DNA from: Paenibacillus sp. JNUCC-31
GTDB lineage: Bacteria; Bacillota; Bacilli; Paenibacillales; Paenibacillaceae
Length of the DNA: 64,000 bases
Direction of reading: 5' to 3'
NCBI RefSeq assembly: GCF_014844075.1
Contig: NZ_CP062165.1
Location: 1,054,001 to 1,118,000 of the forward strand
Of this stretch, positions 15,569 to 24,931 are shown piece by piece; the first letter of the stretch is position 1, and each line of letters begins with the position of its first letter. The position numbers and the translations under genes were made by a program. The notes beneath the pieces were generated by a model. That model saw only the letters and a list, made by a program, of their open reading frames with translations, was not told the DNA's origin and did not search any database.

Positions 15569-16468
15569 TCACCTCTCTTCCAGCCCAATCCAGCTCGCCA
15601 TTCTCCCGGTTATGCCATTTTCTTTACGATATGAGAAAAATAGCTCGGGATTGCAGCTTGTACACCAAGTTGTACATTCGATATGATCCGGCAATATTCC
15701 TGCTTTCATCATAATGTGTCGATTGCATTCTTTCAAGTTTAACATCGTTTTACCGTTTCCGGCCGACTGATATACTTGGTTTGAAGCAGAATTCCTGTAT
15801 TCATCATTACCCGGGGACTGGTCCAGCCAAACCCGTACATGCTTCATGACTGCTTCATCCACTTCATAACAGCAATCCCCAATTGAGGGACCAATTGCAG
15901 CATGGATATCCTGTCTGCGGCTTCCATATTCCCTCTCCAACGTTTCGACCATCGACTCTGCTATACCAGCAACTGTACCTTTCCATCCGGCATGAGCAAG
16001 CCCCACTGCTTGTCGCACAGGATCATAGAAATAGAGGGGCACACAATCTGCATAAAAAGAAGTCAGCAGTACACCCGGGACGTTCGTGACCAATCCATCC
16101 GTATCCTGCAAAGCAGACTGTCGATCCAACAATCCTCTTCCTCTGTCTTCCGTTGTAATTACCGCGACATGTTTGCCATGCACCTGTTCACCACAAGTCC
16201 ATGATTCCAAGGAAAAACCCAGCTTTTCAGCCACAAGTTTACGATTTTTCAATACATCTTCCGGATCATCACCCACGTGATAAGCACAGTTGAGACTGGC
16301 ATAAGGAGTGCTTCCAACCCCTCCCTGCCTTGTCGTGAAACCGGCTTTCATGTGCTCAAATCGTTGTTTCCATGGCTCCACATATAATAACAACGGGTCA
16401 GGACCCATATTGGAATTCTGGTTACCTGACCGTTCGCTTATTTCCTGATCCAACATAAATGGCTCCAT
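15569..16468 (-). CDS. pgeF: Peptidoglycan editing factor PgeF (YlmD, laccase-domain)
   Basis: A 299-residue protein of the DUF152/multicopper polyphenol oxidase-like family. The metal/active-site set is visible as H64 in 'YHVGDDPED', the cysteine in 'FYADCVPLYF' and the histidine in 'GLAHAGWKGTV'. Members act as purine nucleoside phosphorylases or deaminases in vitro, and in E. coli PgeF corrects wrongly built UDP-MurNAc peptides; the role here is not settled. The N-terminus to about residue 30 is not conserved, so the true start could be M5 or M21. Between ylmC and yggS, as in Bacillus. Confidence 0.9.
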   Translation of the reverse strand: MEPFMLDQEISERSGNQNSNMGPDPLLLYVEPWKQRFEHMKAGFTTRQGGVGSTPYASLNCAYHVGDDPEDVLKNRKLVAEKLGFSLESWTCGEQVHGKHVAVITTEDRGRGLLDRQSALQDTDGLVTNVPGVLLTSFYADCVPLYFYDPVRQAVGLAHAGWKGTVAGIAESMVETLEREYGSRRQDIHAAIGPSIGDCCYEVDEAVMKHVRVWLDQSPGNDEYRNSASNQVYQSAGNGKTMLNLKECNRHIMMKAGILPDHIECTTWCTSCNPELFFSYRKENGITGRMASWIGLEER

Positions 16469-16519
16469 TATCTCACCTCACAACTTCCAGTGTACCAAAT
16501 GAACCCTGTTCTGTCTCGG

Positions 16520-16876
16520 TTATATCGTCCGGCGCTGACTGCGGTCTAACCGCTCAATACGTTCCACACGGTCTGCGCGACTGTTATGTTGTTCATCATA
16601 CATACGTGCTTCACGATCTCGTTCATCATAGGTACTCTCCTTGATTTCATCCATTTTAACCAATATCACATCCGAGCCGATCTTCACAATGTTCCGCCAG
16701 GGAATGACGAGATCCGTTCCCCCTCCAAACAGCCCCATAAAACGACTGTAGCCTGGTACAACAATCGCTTCAATCCGCCCCTGCTTCAGATCCAGCTCCA
16801 AATCACTGATCTGTCCCAGACGCTTGCCGTCTGTAATGTTAATCACATCTTTCGTCTGAAAATCTGAAATTTTCAT
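16520..16876 (-). CDS. YlmC/YmxH family sporulation protein (PRC-barrel)
   Basis: A 118-residue protein with an N-terminal PRC-barrel: 'MKISDFQTKDVINITDGKRLG', 'DLELDLKQGRIEAIVVPG' and 'LVIPWRNIVKIGSDVILVK'. The C-terminal 40 residues are highly charged (many R, D and E) and would be disordered. YlmC/YmxH proteins are conserved in spore formers with unknown function. The start at 16876 matches the family's N-terminus, though its GAGG is very close; an in-frame start at 16936 would add 20 residues and lacks a good site. Confidence 0.8.
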   Translation of the reverse strand: MKISDFQTKDVINITDGKRLGQISDLELDLKQGRIEAIVVPGYSRFMGLFGGGTDLVIPWRNIVKIGSDVILVKMDEIKESTYDERDREARMYDEQHNSRADRVERIERLDRSQRRTI

Positions 16877-17035
16877 GCCTCGTGCTGCCGATTCACCTGT
16901 GTTTACTTTCACTCGGTTCCGCCCCCCTGCCTTCATCCGCTTCTGCCCGTTCTACGCTTCTATACAATATATGTTCAAGACGCGAAAAATGTCCTGTTTT
17001 TCAAAGGTAAAGAACAATCCCCTCATCTCGAATCG

Positions 17036-17082
17036 AAAAAACAAAAAGACGACCAAGGAATATTTCTCTCCCTTTGGTCATC
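17036..17082 (-). terminator. Intrinsic terminator after sigG
   Basis: On the minus strand GATGACCAAAGGGA pairs with TTCCTTGGTCGTC (17048-17082, small mismatches, loop of about eight bases), followed by UUUUUGUUUUUU. It ends the spoIIGA-sigE-sigG unit. Confidence 0.8.
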
Positions 17083-17100
17083 CTCTTGGTTTACATTATG

Positions 17101-17883
17101 CTACGACTTCACATGTTTCTGCATTTGTTGTATCGCTGATTTCTCCAGACGGGATACCTGAGCCTGGGAAATGCCAATTTCATCAGCCACTTCCATCTGA
17201 GTTTTCCCTTCGAAAAACCGCATCGACAGAATCATTTTTTCCCGCTGACCAAGACGATGCATCGCTTCACGCAAAGCAATCTCCTCAATCCACGACACAT
17301 CCTTGTTTTTGTCATCACTGATCTGATCCATTACATAAATCGGATCTCCGCCATCATGATAGATCGGTTCAAAGAGCGAAACCGGGTCCTGAATGGCATC
17401 CAATGCAAATACCACATCTTCCTTCGGCACATTCAGTACCTCGGAAATTTCGAATATCGTCGGTTCACGGGAATTTTTATTCGTCAGGCTGTCACGCACC
17501 TGAAGTGCTTTATAAGCAATGTCCCGCAAGGAGCGAGATACCCGAATCGGGTTATTATCGCGCAGGTATCGACGGATTTCACCGATAATCATCGGCACCG
17601 CGTAGGTTGAAAATTTGACATTCTGGGATAAATCAAAATTATCAATGGCTTTCATCAGGCCGATACATCCAACCTGGAACAGATCATCGACAAACTCCCC
17701 CCGATTGTTAAAGCGCTGAATGACACTGAGTACAAGTCGCAGGTTGCCATTCACTAATTTCTCTCTTGCTGAGCGATCATGGTGTTGCTGAAGGGAATGA
17801 AACAATTCCCGCATTTCTGTGTTGGTGAGGACAGGCAATTTTGCGGTGTCCACGCCACAAATCTCGACTTTGTTTCGGGTCAT
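17101..17883 (-). CDS. sigG: Late forespore sigma factor SigG
   Basis: A 260-residue sigma-70 family factor directing RNA polymerase to late forespore genes. The start 'MTRNKVEICGVDT' is a hallmark of SigG. Region 2 has 'FVDDLFQVGCIGLMKAIDNFD' and 'KFSTYAVPMIIGEIRRYLRD'. Region 3 has 'REPTIFEISEVL'. Region 4 has 'GKTQMEVADEIGISQAQVSRLEK'. ATG start behind GGGAGG. It follows sigE by 111 bp, the conserved spoIIGA-sigE-sigG order, where most sigG expression needs its own SigF/SigG promoter; I could not place that promoter with confidence. Confidence 0.97.
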   Translation of the reverse strand: MTRNKVEICGVDTAKLPVLTNTEMRELFHSLQQHHDRSAREKLVNGNLRLVLSVIQRFNNRGEFVDDLFQVGCIGLMKAIDNFDLSQNVKFSTYAVPMIIGEIRRYLRDNNPIRVSRSLRDIAYKALQVRDSLTNKNSREPTIFEISEVLNVPKEDVVFALDAIQDPVSLFEPIYHDGGDPIYVMDQISDDKNKDVSWIEEIALREAMHRLGQREKMILSMRFFEGKTQMEVADEIGISQAQVSRLEKSAIQQMQKHVKS

Positions 17884-17994
17884 CGTGATTTACCTCCCAA
17901 GGAGAAACATTAATGTACATTATCTCCGGGGCAGGCTTTTTTATTCGCACTTGGCATCCTTGCCATTAATACCCATTATGAAAAATACTCCTGT

Positions 17995-18717
17995 TCAGAC
18001 CATCTTATTGAACTCCTTGCGGAGTCTTTTAATGATTCTTTTTTCGAGACGAGAGATATAGGATTGGGAGATTCCAAGCAGATCGGCGACATCCTTTTGC
18101 GTCTTTTCTTCCCCATCCGTCAAGCCAAAGCGAAGCTCCATAATCATTCGCTCCCGCTCGGTTAATTTTTCCAACGCTTTATGCAAAAGCTTCCGGTCTA
18201 CCTGTTCTTCAATATTCCGATAGATTGTATCGTTCTCTGTACCAAGTACATCCGATAGTAATAGTTCATTTCCATCCCAATCAATGTTGAGTGGTTCATC
18301 AAAAGAAACTTCTGTACGAATTTTGCTGTTGCGTCTCAGATACATCAATATTTCATTTTCAATACAACGCGAAGCATACGTTGCCAGCTTAATTTTCTTT
18401 TCCGGGTCAAAGGTGTTAACGGCTTTGATCAGTCCGATGGCTCCAATGGAGACCAGGTCTTCGATATTAATTCCGGTATTTTCAAATTTACGTGCAATGT
18501 ATACCACGAGTCGCAGGTTACGTTCAATGAGCATGGCACGAATCGCCGAATCCCCTGATGACAGCTTTTGCAATAAAAATTCTTCTTCTTCACGTGTTAA
18601 TGGGGGCGGCAGCGCCTCACTGCCTCCGATATAATAGATCTCTTCACTTTTCAAACCAAGCAGAAATAATAAACGATAGTACTGCAGCTGTGCCACCAGT
18701 TTCCATTTTACAAGCAT
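17995..18717 (-). CDS. sigE: Mother-cell sigma factor SigE (pro-form)
   Basis: A 240-residue early mother-cell sigma factor made as an inactive pro-protein. The N-terminal 28 or so residues ('[20 protein letters not shown]') form the amphipathic pro-sequence. It is cut by SpoIIGA just before '[13 protein letters not shown]', which is nearly identical across spore formers. Region 2 ('[19 protein letters not shown]') and region 4 ('[23 protein letters not shown]') are intact. It lies 11 bp after spoIIGA in the same transcript, so protease and substrate are made together. Confidence 0.97.
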   Translation of the reverse strand: MLVKWKLVAQLQYYRLLFLLGLKSEEIYYIGGSEALPPPLTREEEEFLLQKLSSGDSAIRAMLIERNLRLVVYIARKFENTGINIEDLVSIGAIGLIKAVNTFDPEKKIKLATYASRCIENEILMYLRRNSKIRTEVSFDEPLNIDWDGNELLLSDVLGTENDTIYRNIEEQVDRKLLHKALEKLTERERMIMELRFGLTDGEEKTQKDVADLLGISQSYISRLEKRIIKRLRKEFNKMV

Positions 18718-18728
18718 GTACGTTCCTC

Positions 18729-19712
18729 CTATACCACATTCAGCGGCTTTTCTGTTGCTCCCGCAGAGATAGCCGTAGACTGCGCAGAAGCAGCATCTTG
18801 CACAAGCTCAGGGTGAATCACGGCCTGGTATTTTCCATCGGATGACAATACGCCCCCGTCCAACCCTATTAATACCTTTGTTGTCTCATAACACATCTCA
18901 TCCATCGTGACCTTCACCCGGTCCGGCTTAATCGCCAGCATAAACGCAGTTCCTTTGTTGTTGATGCCTCGATAGGGCACAAGCCTTAAACGATCCTGCC
19001 AGTGAAAATCCTCCTGATCCAGCTCCATGATAAGGTTGTCCGGCGCCTCATCCTTCAACCTGCCCTTCCATGCAGCAGGCAGCATGTCTTGCCACAACGA
19101 TACCTCCATTACCATGACAGGCATGCGCGAAAGGGGGTCCGTTAATTGATTTCCTGTATCCAGAAGGCCTGTACAAGAAATGTTGACCTCTTCGATGCAA
19201 ACCTCCACTTTACCCAAGTACGTTGTCATTCGATCTGTTTTTCGTTTCGAGTTCTGCACGGTTTTGAATAAAAAAAGCATGGCAAAAAATACGATAAACG
19301 TGAACCAGAAAGCGATTTTCAGATCAAATGACATTCCACCCGATGCTGTAAACCAAATGCCGTTGAACAGTTCCCCAGAGCTCTGGAGCATGTAATGCAC
19401 ACCCAAAATTCCCCCTGCGGCGACAAAATTGATCACATAGAAGGTACCCAAAGTCCTCATAAATGCCTGAAGACCTTTAAACCCAAATGCAATAACCAGC
19501 ATCACGAGAGACAATCCAAACTTGATCAAAAAGGTGAACATAAAATCAAACTCCGGCACAAACATCATGACAACATACAATGCACCCACGATCGCGGACA
19601 GCAACCATCTCCACCAAACCAGCTTCGTTTTGCGCATCCAGGCAGTCAACCCGATGAGTGCACCGTCAATACACAGGTTCGTCAAAAAAATAAGATCCAC
19701 ATAAACAACCAC
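18729..19712 (-). CDS. spoIIGA: Sporulation sigma-E processing protease SpoIIGA
   Basis: A 327-residue membrane aspartic protease. Five hydrophobic segments form the N-terminal half, beginning '[18 protein letters not shown]'. The soluble C-terminal half carries the active-site '[13 protein letters not shown]'. It activates pro-SigE in the mother cell after a forespore signal (SpoIIR). I start at GTG 19712, six bases after AGGTG, because this gives the family N-terminus; an ATG at 19817 without a site would add 35 residues of unusual sequence. It begins the spoIIGA-sigE-sigG unit downstream of the ftsZ terminator. Confidence 0.93.
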   Translation of the reverse strand: MVVYVDLIFLTNLCIDGALIGLTAWMRKTKLVWWRWLLSAIVGALYVVMMFVPEFDFMFTFLIKFGLSLVMLVIAFGFKGLQAFMRTLGTFYVINFVAAGGILGVHYMLQSSGELFNGIWFTASGGMSFDLKIAFWFTFIVFFAMLFLFKTVQNSKRKTDRMTTYLGKVEVCIEEVNISCTGLLDTGNQLTDPLSRMPVMVMEVSLWQDMLPAAWKGRLKDEAPDNLIMELDQEDFHWQDRLRLVPYRGINNKGTAFMLAIKPDRVKVTMDEMCYETTKVLIGLDGGVLSSDGKYQAVIHPELVQDAASAQSTAISAGATEKPLNVV

Positions 19713-19907
19713 ACTCTTCACCTGCCTGCGCGCAACATATCGAAATAACGTTATCCCGATATTCATGAGCATATTCACAAGTATACGGAGCGCACTTTTC
19801 AAAGTCTGTCTAATCATGGGGGGACCGTTTCAACTTTTTTTGTCGGAATTACTCAGGCCTGTTGTTCAGAATTTGTTCAGTTACGGTATGATATGATAAT
19901 AAGCAAA

Positions 19908-19946
19908 ATAAAAAAAGACCCGATTGCTCCATAAGGAGCATCGGGT
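19908..19946 (-). terminator. Intrinsic terminator after ftsZ
   Basis: On the minus strand GACCCGATGCTCC pairs with GGAGCAATCGGGTC (19917-19946), with a one-base asymmetry, followed by seven U residues. It closes the division operon before spoIIGA. Confidence 0.85.
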
Positions 19947-19969
19947 CTTCATTAAGATCTATTGAAGTA

Positions 19970-21082
19970 TTAATCGTTGTTATTGTTACGGGAACGATTG
20001 CGCAAAAATGTCGGAATATCCAGCTGATCATTGCTCGGCTGATTTCCAAACGGACGCAGGTTCGGCGAACGCGTATCCGTGGTCTCCGTTGCTGGCGTTG
20101 GTTTTTGACCAGAAGGTGGCGATGCTGGCTTGTCTTCAAATCCCGTTGCAATCACCGTAACTTTGATCTCCTCTTTCAGGTTTTCGTCAATAATCGCACC
20201 AAAGATCATGTTCACTTCCGGATCGGAAGCCGCAGTGACAATCTCTGCCGCTTCATTGACTTCATACAGGGACAGATTGGTACCGCCCGTAATGTTCATG
20301 ATTACACCGCGTGCACCTTCAATCGAAGTTTCGAGCAATGGGCTCATGATAGCCTTGCGTGCAGCTTCAGCGGCACGAGTTTCGCCAGTTGCTTCACCGA
20401 TTCCCATTAGGGCAGATCCACGTTCTGTCATAATCGTTTTGACGTCGGCGAAGTCAAGGTTAATGAGACCTGGAACAGCAATCAGGTCAGAAATACCTTG
20501 AACGGCTTGACGGAGAACGTTATCTACTTGACGGAACGCTTCAAGCATCGGTGTTTTTTTGTCAACAATTTCAAGCAAACGATCGTTTGGAATCACAATC
20601 AATGTATCTACTTTTTCCTTGAGCGCTTCAATGCCCTGTACGGCATGCCTGGAACGTTTCGGTCCTTCAAACGTGAACGGTCGGGTCACTACCCCTACTG
20701 TAAGAGCACCACATTCTTTGGCGATCTCAGCAATAACGGGAGCTGCCCCTGTTCCTGTACCCCCGCCCATTCCGGCAGTTACAAAAACCATGTCGGCACC
20801 CTTCAAGGTGTTCATCATCAGATCACGAGATTCTTCGGCGGCTTTCTTGCCCACTTCTGGGTTGGCACCAGCACCAAGACCTCTTGTCAACTTATCGCCA
20901 ATCTGCAATTTATGTTCGGATTTCGCCAAGTGCAATGCCTGCGCATCCGTATTCGCGGTAATGAATTCTACACCTTGCACTCCATTTTCAATCATTCGAT
21001 TAACAGCATTGCTTCCACCGCCGCCCACACCAATGACTTTTATTTGAGCAAAGCTCTCCATCTCGAAATCAAATTCCAACAT
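19970..21082 (-). CDS. ftsZ: Cell division GTPase FtsZ
   Basis: A 370-residue tubulin homologue that polymerises into the Z-ring. The GTP-binding signature 'GGGTGTG' is at 106-112, with '[13 protein letters not shown]' before it. The T7 loop is in '[14 protein letters not shown]'. A variable linker rich in P, T and N leads to the C-terminal peptide 'DIPTFLRNR', the binding site for FtsA, SepF and others. The asparagine-rich last residues are usual in Bacillota. ATG at 21082 behind GAGGGGAGA; an open frame upstream to 21151 is not used. Strong terminator downstream. Confidence 0.97.
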   Translation of the reverse strand: MLEFDFEMESFAQIKVIGVGGGGSNAVNRMIENGVQGVEFITANTDAQALHLAKSEHKLQIGDKLTRGLGAGANPEVGKKAAEESRDLMMNTLKGADMVFVTAGMGGGTGTGAAPVIAEIAKECGALTVGVVTRPFTFEGPKRSRHAVQGIEALKEKVDTLIVIPNDRLLEIVDKKTPMLEAFRQVDNVLRQAVQGISDLIAVPGLINLDFADVKTIMTERGSALMGIGEATGETRAAEAARKAIMSPLLETSIEGARGVIMNITGGTNLSLYEVNEAAEIVTAASDPEVNMIFGAIIDENLKEEIKVTVIATGFEDKPASPPSGQKPTPATETTDTRSPNLRPFGNQPSNDQLDIPTFLRNRSRNNNND

Positions 21083-21233
21083 ATTATTCCATCTCCCCCT
21101 CATTGTGCATGGATAGCCCGTCCAATTGGTATTGAACCGAATCAATTTCATATATCGACGAACGAAAGCGTTTATGTTAGTTTACCAGCGCATTCAAACG
21201 GCTTCAAGGATTGTATGAAATGGATTCAACCTG

Positions 21234-22511
21234 TTATATAAATTCGCTGAACATATTTTTCAGCCGTTCAAACAGACCTGGTTTTTGCTCCGATTCCTGA
21301 GCCGCATTCGGCTTCGGACGGTTGGTCGGTTTTTTGTTGTTATTATTGTTGTTTCCACCGCCGCTGTTAACTGAGGGACGAATACGCAAACTGCGGATTA
21401 CACTGTGCAAAATGCCGACTCCACTCGTGAAACCAGGATCACGCACGCCGATATAATCCGGCACCGCAACTCGTACCGAAGCAGCAAGTTCATGCTGAGC
21501 GACCTGCAGGACACCCGGCATTGATACCGTACCTCCAGTTAGTATATAACCTCCAGGAAGATCATTGTAACCAAGACGCTTCACTTCTTGAGATATCATC
21601 TGGAATATTTCCTGAACCCTTGGTTCAATAATAGCTGCCAGATCCTCTTGAGAGAACTCCTTGTCCACATTGCTGCCGATCCGTGTTACCTTGAACATCA
21701 CATCTGCAGCAGCATCATCCAACCAGGCACAGCCATATTTCAATTTCACCTTTTCGGCTTGATCTGTCAAAGTGCGAAGACCATAAGCGATATCATTGGT
21801 GACGAACTCTCCGCCGATTGGTAGCGTTGAAGTTGCAACGAGACTGTCTTCTTCGAAGATGGCAATGGTTGTCGCCCCTGCTCCAATGTCAACAAGCACG
21901 GAACCCATCGTTTTTTCATCCTTGGACAATGCGAGCTGACCTGCTCCAAGTGACATGAGAACCAGATCGCTCACTTTCAGACCCGCTTTTTCCACGCAGC
22001 GCAAAAGATTATGTATCGCAGTTTTTGCACCCGTAATGATGGTCGCCTCCACTTCAAGGCGAACACCAATCATCCCACGGGGGTCCTGTATGCCCTCCAA
22101 GCCATCAACAACATACTGCTTGGCTACAACATCAATAATTTCCCGTTCCGGCGGAACCGCAATCACTTCGGCTGCTTTCAACACCCGCTCCATGTCTTCT
22201 TCTCCGATTTCACGGTCTTCGTTAGACACTGCCACGACGCCGTGACTGCTCATCAGTCCGATATGATTTCCTGAGATTCCAACATATACTTCGGATATTT
22301 GAATACCAACCATACGTTCTGCATGATCCACTGCATTGCGGATCGATTGCACCGTTTGATCGATATCTACGATTACACCTTTGCGAATTCCCTCCGAGTC
22401 GGCAGATCCAACTCCAATAATATTAAAGGTTCCATTATTCATTTCCCCAATAATAGCGCGAATTTTGGATGTACCGATGTCCAAACTAACAATGATGTCA
22501 TTGTTGCTCAA
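21234..22511 (-). CDS. ftsA: Cell division protein FtsA
   Basis: A 425-residue actin-fold ATPase that ties FtsZ to the membrane. Phosphate-1 motif 'VSLDIGTSKIRAIIG', phosphate-2 'SVLVDIGAGATTIAIFE' and the adenosine motif 'GGYILTGGTVSMPG' are present. The C-terminus has a poly-Asn linker and ends in the amphipathic membrane helix 'GLFERLKNMFSEFI'. The start is TTG at 22511, eight bases after AGGAGGTG; a longer open frame upstream has no support. A sigma-H-like promoter lies about 60 bp before it. Confidence 0.95.
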   Translation of the reverse strand: MSNNDIIVSLDIGTSKIRAIIGEMNNGTFNIIGVGSADSEGIRKGVIVDIDQTVQSIRNAVDHAERMVGIQISEVYVGISGNHIGLMSSHGVVAVSNEDREIGEEDMERVLKAAEVIAVPPEREIIDVVAKQYVVDGLEGIQDPRGMIGVRLEVEATIITGAKTAIHNLLRCVEKAGLKVSDLVLMSLGAGQLALSKDEKTMGSVLVDIGAGATTIAIFEEDSLVATSTLPIGGEFVTNDIAYGLRTLTDQAEKVKLKYGCAWLDDAAADVMFKVTRIGSNVDKEFSQEDLAAIIEPRVQEIFQMISQEVKRLGYNDLPGGYILTGGTVSMPGVLQVAQHELAASVRVAVPDYIGVRDPGFTSGVGILHSVIRSLRIRPSVNSGGGNNNNNNKKPTNRPKPNAAQESEQKPGLFERLKNMFSEFI

Positions 22512-22571
22512 GTCTGTGGCACCTCCTGACTCCAATAGTAAAATACGTTCGGGTTTAAACACTCTTAAAAC

Positions 22572-22600
22572 ATATTCAACACACTTTAGGCTTTCCCTCT
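22572..22600 (-). promoter_or_regulatory. Sigma-H-like promoter before ftsA-ftsZ
   Basis: On the minus strand AGAGGGAAA (22592-22600) fits the SigH -35 consensus RnAGGAwWW at eight of nine positions. After an 11-base spacer, GTTGAATAT (22572-22580) fits the -10 consensus RnnGAATww fully. In B. subtilis ftsAZ has a SigH promoter that raises FtsZ at the start of sporulation. Confidence 0.6.
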
Positions 22601-22803
22601 TTTTTCTACAATTTTTTTGGGTGCCAAGATCTGGTTGCGAGACATAAAACCTTGAAGAAAAAAGAAGGAGGCAACTCAGGTGCCATAAGTTCAAGTGTAT
22701 CATTTTTTCTTCATCTCAGAAAGAATAACTTTCAGTGGTACACAGGGGCTAAACCCCGCTCCCGCCTGGTTTTGCAATACAGTTTAACCAATGAGGGCGA
22801 AAA

Positions 22804-23571
22804 TCAGGGTGTAGCTCCTGGCTCAGCATCTTCTTCAGGGGTGTCCGGAACGAAAGGCACGTACGTATCGGCCTCCAGCATCGTAATCTTCCCTGGCCGC
22901 TCAGTCTCAATGACTTGATTAAGATATTCAACCTTATCGGATAATAGAGAGACGGTTGTAATGACTTCAAACTGTGACTTGGTATACATCCGGATCTGAT
23001 CCGGAAATGAAGGCGTAGGATTCGGAATAATCTCCGAAATATCCGTCGTCAGTTCATTCGGGATCTTCGCCAATGTTTCACTCAGTTTGGTCTTAAGCGG
23101 ATCATTTGCTTTCCACTGGGTCAAAATCGGTTTCTCTACGGCAACTCCGATCGTAGCAGGAACCGTAAGGCTCGTCCCGCTTGCCAGTATGGCTTTTAGC
23201 GTACCGTCTGAAGCGAGTTCATACGCTACCGTTGGATATTCCTGGACCTTGATATGAACAATGCCGGGGAATTGTTTATCCACCGTTACAGACGATACCG
23301 CCTTGATCGTTTTCAGCCGCCCAATCACATCAGCTGAGCTTGTCCCAAAAAACTGTTCGCCTTCTTTCAGGCCGCTCTTCTCTAGCAATTCCGAAGTCGT
23401 AGTATATACATTACCCGTAATCTCAATTGCCGAAATCCGGCTCATCGATGAACGAAAAAAAAGTACAGCAAGTAATACAATAAAGAGTAGTAAGAGAATA
23501 AAAACAATTTTACGGCTTGTGTTTCGTTTGGGCCGATTCTTCTTCAGAACCGGAATTTGGCTTTTAGGCAT
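22804..23571 (-). CDS. divIB: Cell division protein DivIB/FtsQ
   Basis: A 255-residue bitopic protein of the divisome (FtsL/DivIC/DivIB complex). It has a short basic cytoplasmic tail ('KKNRPKRNTSRK') and one membrane helix at about 21-40. A POTRA domain follows ('ISAIEITGNVYTTTSELL', 'QFFGTSSADVIGRLKTI'), then the beta domain, ending in an acidic proline-rich tail. ATG start. It follows murA after 59 bp that contain a GC hairpin, and a 292-bp gap separates it from ftsA; the ylxW, ylxX and sbp genes found there in Bacillus are not seen. Confidence 0.9.
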   Translation of the reverse strand: MPKSQIPVLKKNRPKRNTSRKIVFILLLLFIVLLAVLFFRSSMSRISAIEITGNVYTTTSELLEKSGLKEGEQFFGTSSADVIGRLKTIKAVSSVTVDKQFPGIVHIKVQEYPTVAYELASDGTLKAILASGTSLTVPATIGVAVEKPILTQWKANDPLKTKLSETLAKIPNELTTDISEIIPNPTPSFPDQIRMYTKSQFEVITTVSLLSDKVEYLNQVIETERPGKITMLEADTYVPFVPDTPEEDAEPGATP

Positions 23572-23597
23572 AGGTCGCGCTCCACAAAGCCTCTGGC

Positions 23598-23618
23598 CCC
23601 CTTCCCTTTAAGAAGGGG
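23598..23618 (-). other. Intra-operon hairpin between murA and divIB
   Basis: CCCCTTC (23598-23604) pairs with GAAGGGG (23612-23618), with no U-tract on the minus strand. Possibly an RNA-stability or processing element; similar hairpins occur at 28227-28250 and 33676-33698. Confidence 0.4.
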
Positions 23619-23630
23619 ACTCAAAGGACG

Positions 23631-24914
23631 TTAATTGGCAAAATCCAGCTGTTTCGAAACGGGGGACTGTCGCTCCACGGAAGCTCCAAGACTCTGAAAA
23701 AGCTTCTCGATGCGATCGTACCCTCTGTCAATATGATGCACTTGCTCCACAACCGTCTTGCCCTGAGCAGCAAGGCCAGCAATAACTAAGGCTGCACCTG
23801 CACGCAGATCGGTTGCTTCCACTGTAGCCCCGTACAATCGGGGAACACCACGGATAAATGCTGCATTCAGGTCCACCGAAATATCGGCACCCATGACATT
23901 CAACTCATCCACATGTTTAAACCTGCCCTCAAATACCGTCTCCTTCATCACACTGAACCCGTCCGCCAGACTGAGCAGCACCATGATTTGCGACTGCAAA
24001 TCTGTGGGAAATGAAGGATACGGAGAAGTCACAATGCGGTCTACTGATTTTGGACGACTCATACAGCTCACCGTCATTATATCATTGCAGACTGTGATTT
24101 GAACACCAGTACGCTTCAACACATGTATAAGTGAAGTAAGATGGGCCGGATTACAGTGTGTAAGCGTTACATTCCCTCTAGTTGCTGCGGCTGCAATCAT
24201 CACCGTTCCTGCAACGATTCGATCAGGTATAATCTCGTAAGAACAAGGTTTGAGTTTCTCCACCCCGTTAATCGTAATCGTATCCGTACCGGCACCAATA
24301 ATTCGTGCACCCATAGCATTCAGAAAATGTTGCAGATCCTGTATTTCAGGTTCTCTCGCTGCATTATATATCGTTGTTGTACCCTCAGCCGTGACAGCTG
24401 CCATCATAATATTCTCAGTGGCACCTACACTGGGGAAGTCCAGATGAATGTCTGTCCCCACCAGCTTGCGCCCGCGACAAATGATTTGCTGATCCTGCTC
24501 TTCGATTGAAGCTCCGAGCACTTCCAGGCCCCGGAGGTGAAGATCAATTTTACGTTCTCCTATGGCACAGCCACCTGGCTGGTACACGGATACTTGCCCA
24601 AACTTAGCCAGCAATGGGCCCATCAAAAAAATGGAAGAACGCATCTGTTTCATTAGATCCTCAGGCACATCATATGACCGAATGGACGACGTATCTATCG
24701 TCACTGTTCCTTGTTCATGCCGACACGTGCATCCAAGCCGTTCCAGGATATACAGCATCACTTCAATGTCCAGCAAGTGTGGTACGTTGTGCAGCGTAAC
24801 TTCTCCATCTGCCAACAAACTTGCGGCCATGATCGGTAAAGCGGCATTTTTTGCTCCATGGATGCGTATGGATCCTGAGAGGGGTTTCCCGCCTTCAATC
24901 ACCAATTTGTCCAA
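23631..24914 (-). CDS. murA: UDP-N-acetylglucosamine 1-carboxyvinyltransferase MurA
   Basis: A 427-residue enolpyruvyl transferase that starts peptidoglycan precursor synthesis by adding PEP to UDP-GlcNAc. K22 in 'GAKNAALP' binds the substrates. C116 in 'GGCAIGERKIDLHL' is the fosfomycin-reactive cysteine. 'DLRAGAALVIAGL' is the usual C-terminal block. Start is TTG at 24914, behind GGAGGTGATAC. Its placement between murB and divIB differs from B. subtilis, where murAA is elsewhere. A second murA may exist outside the window, as in many Bacillota. Confidence 0.95.
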   Translation of the reverse strand: MDKLVIEGGKPLSGSIRIHGAKNAALPIMAASLLADGEVTLHNVPHLLDIEVMLYILERLGCTCRHEQGTVTIDTSSIRSYDVPEDLMKQMRSSIFLMGPLLAKFGQVSVYQPGGCAIGERKIDLHLRGLEVLGASIEEQDQQIICRGRKLVGTDIHLDFPSVGATENIMMAAVTAEGTTTIYNAAREPEIQDLQHFLNAMGARIIGAGTDTITINGVEKLKPCSYEIIPDRIVAGTVMIAAAATRGNVTLTHCNPAHLTSLIHVLKRTGVQITVCNDIMTVSCMSRPKSVDRIVTSPYPSFPTDLQSQIMVLLSLADGFSVMKETVFEGRFKHVDELNVMGADISVDLNAAFIRGVPRLYGATVEATDLRAGAALVIAGLAAQGKTVVEQVHHIDRGYDRIEKLFQSLGASVERQSPVSKQLDFAN

Positions 24915-24931
24915 TGTATCACCTCCGGGGT

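Noticed and set aside
19713..19817. N-terminal extension of spoIIGA
   Set aside because: The upstream ATG lacks a ribosome binding site and the extra 35 residues do not fit the family; the GTG at 19712 has AGGTG at the right distance.
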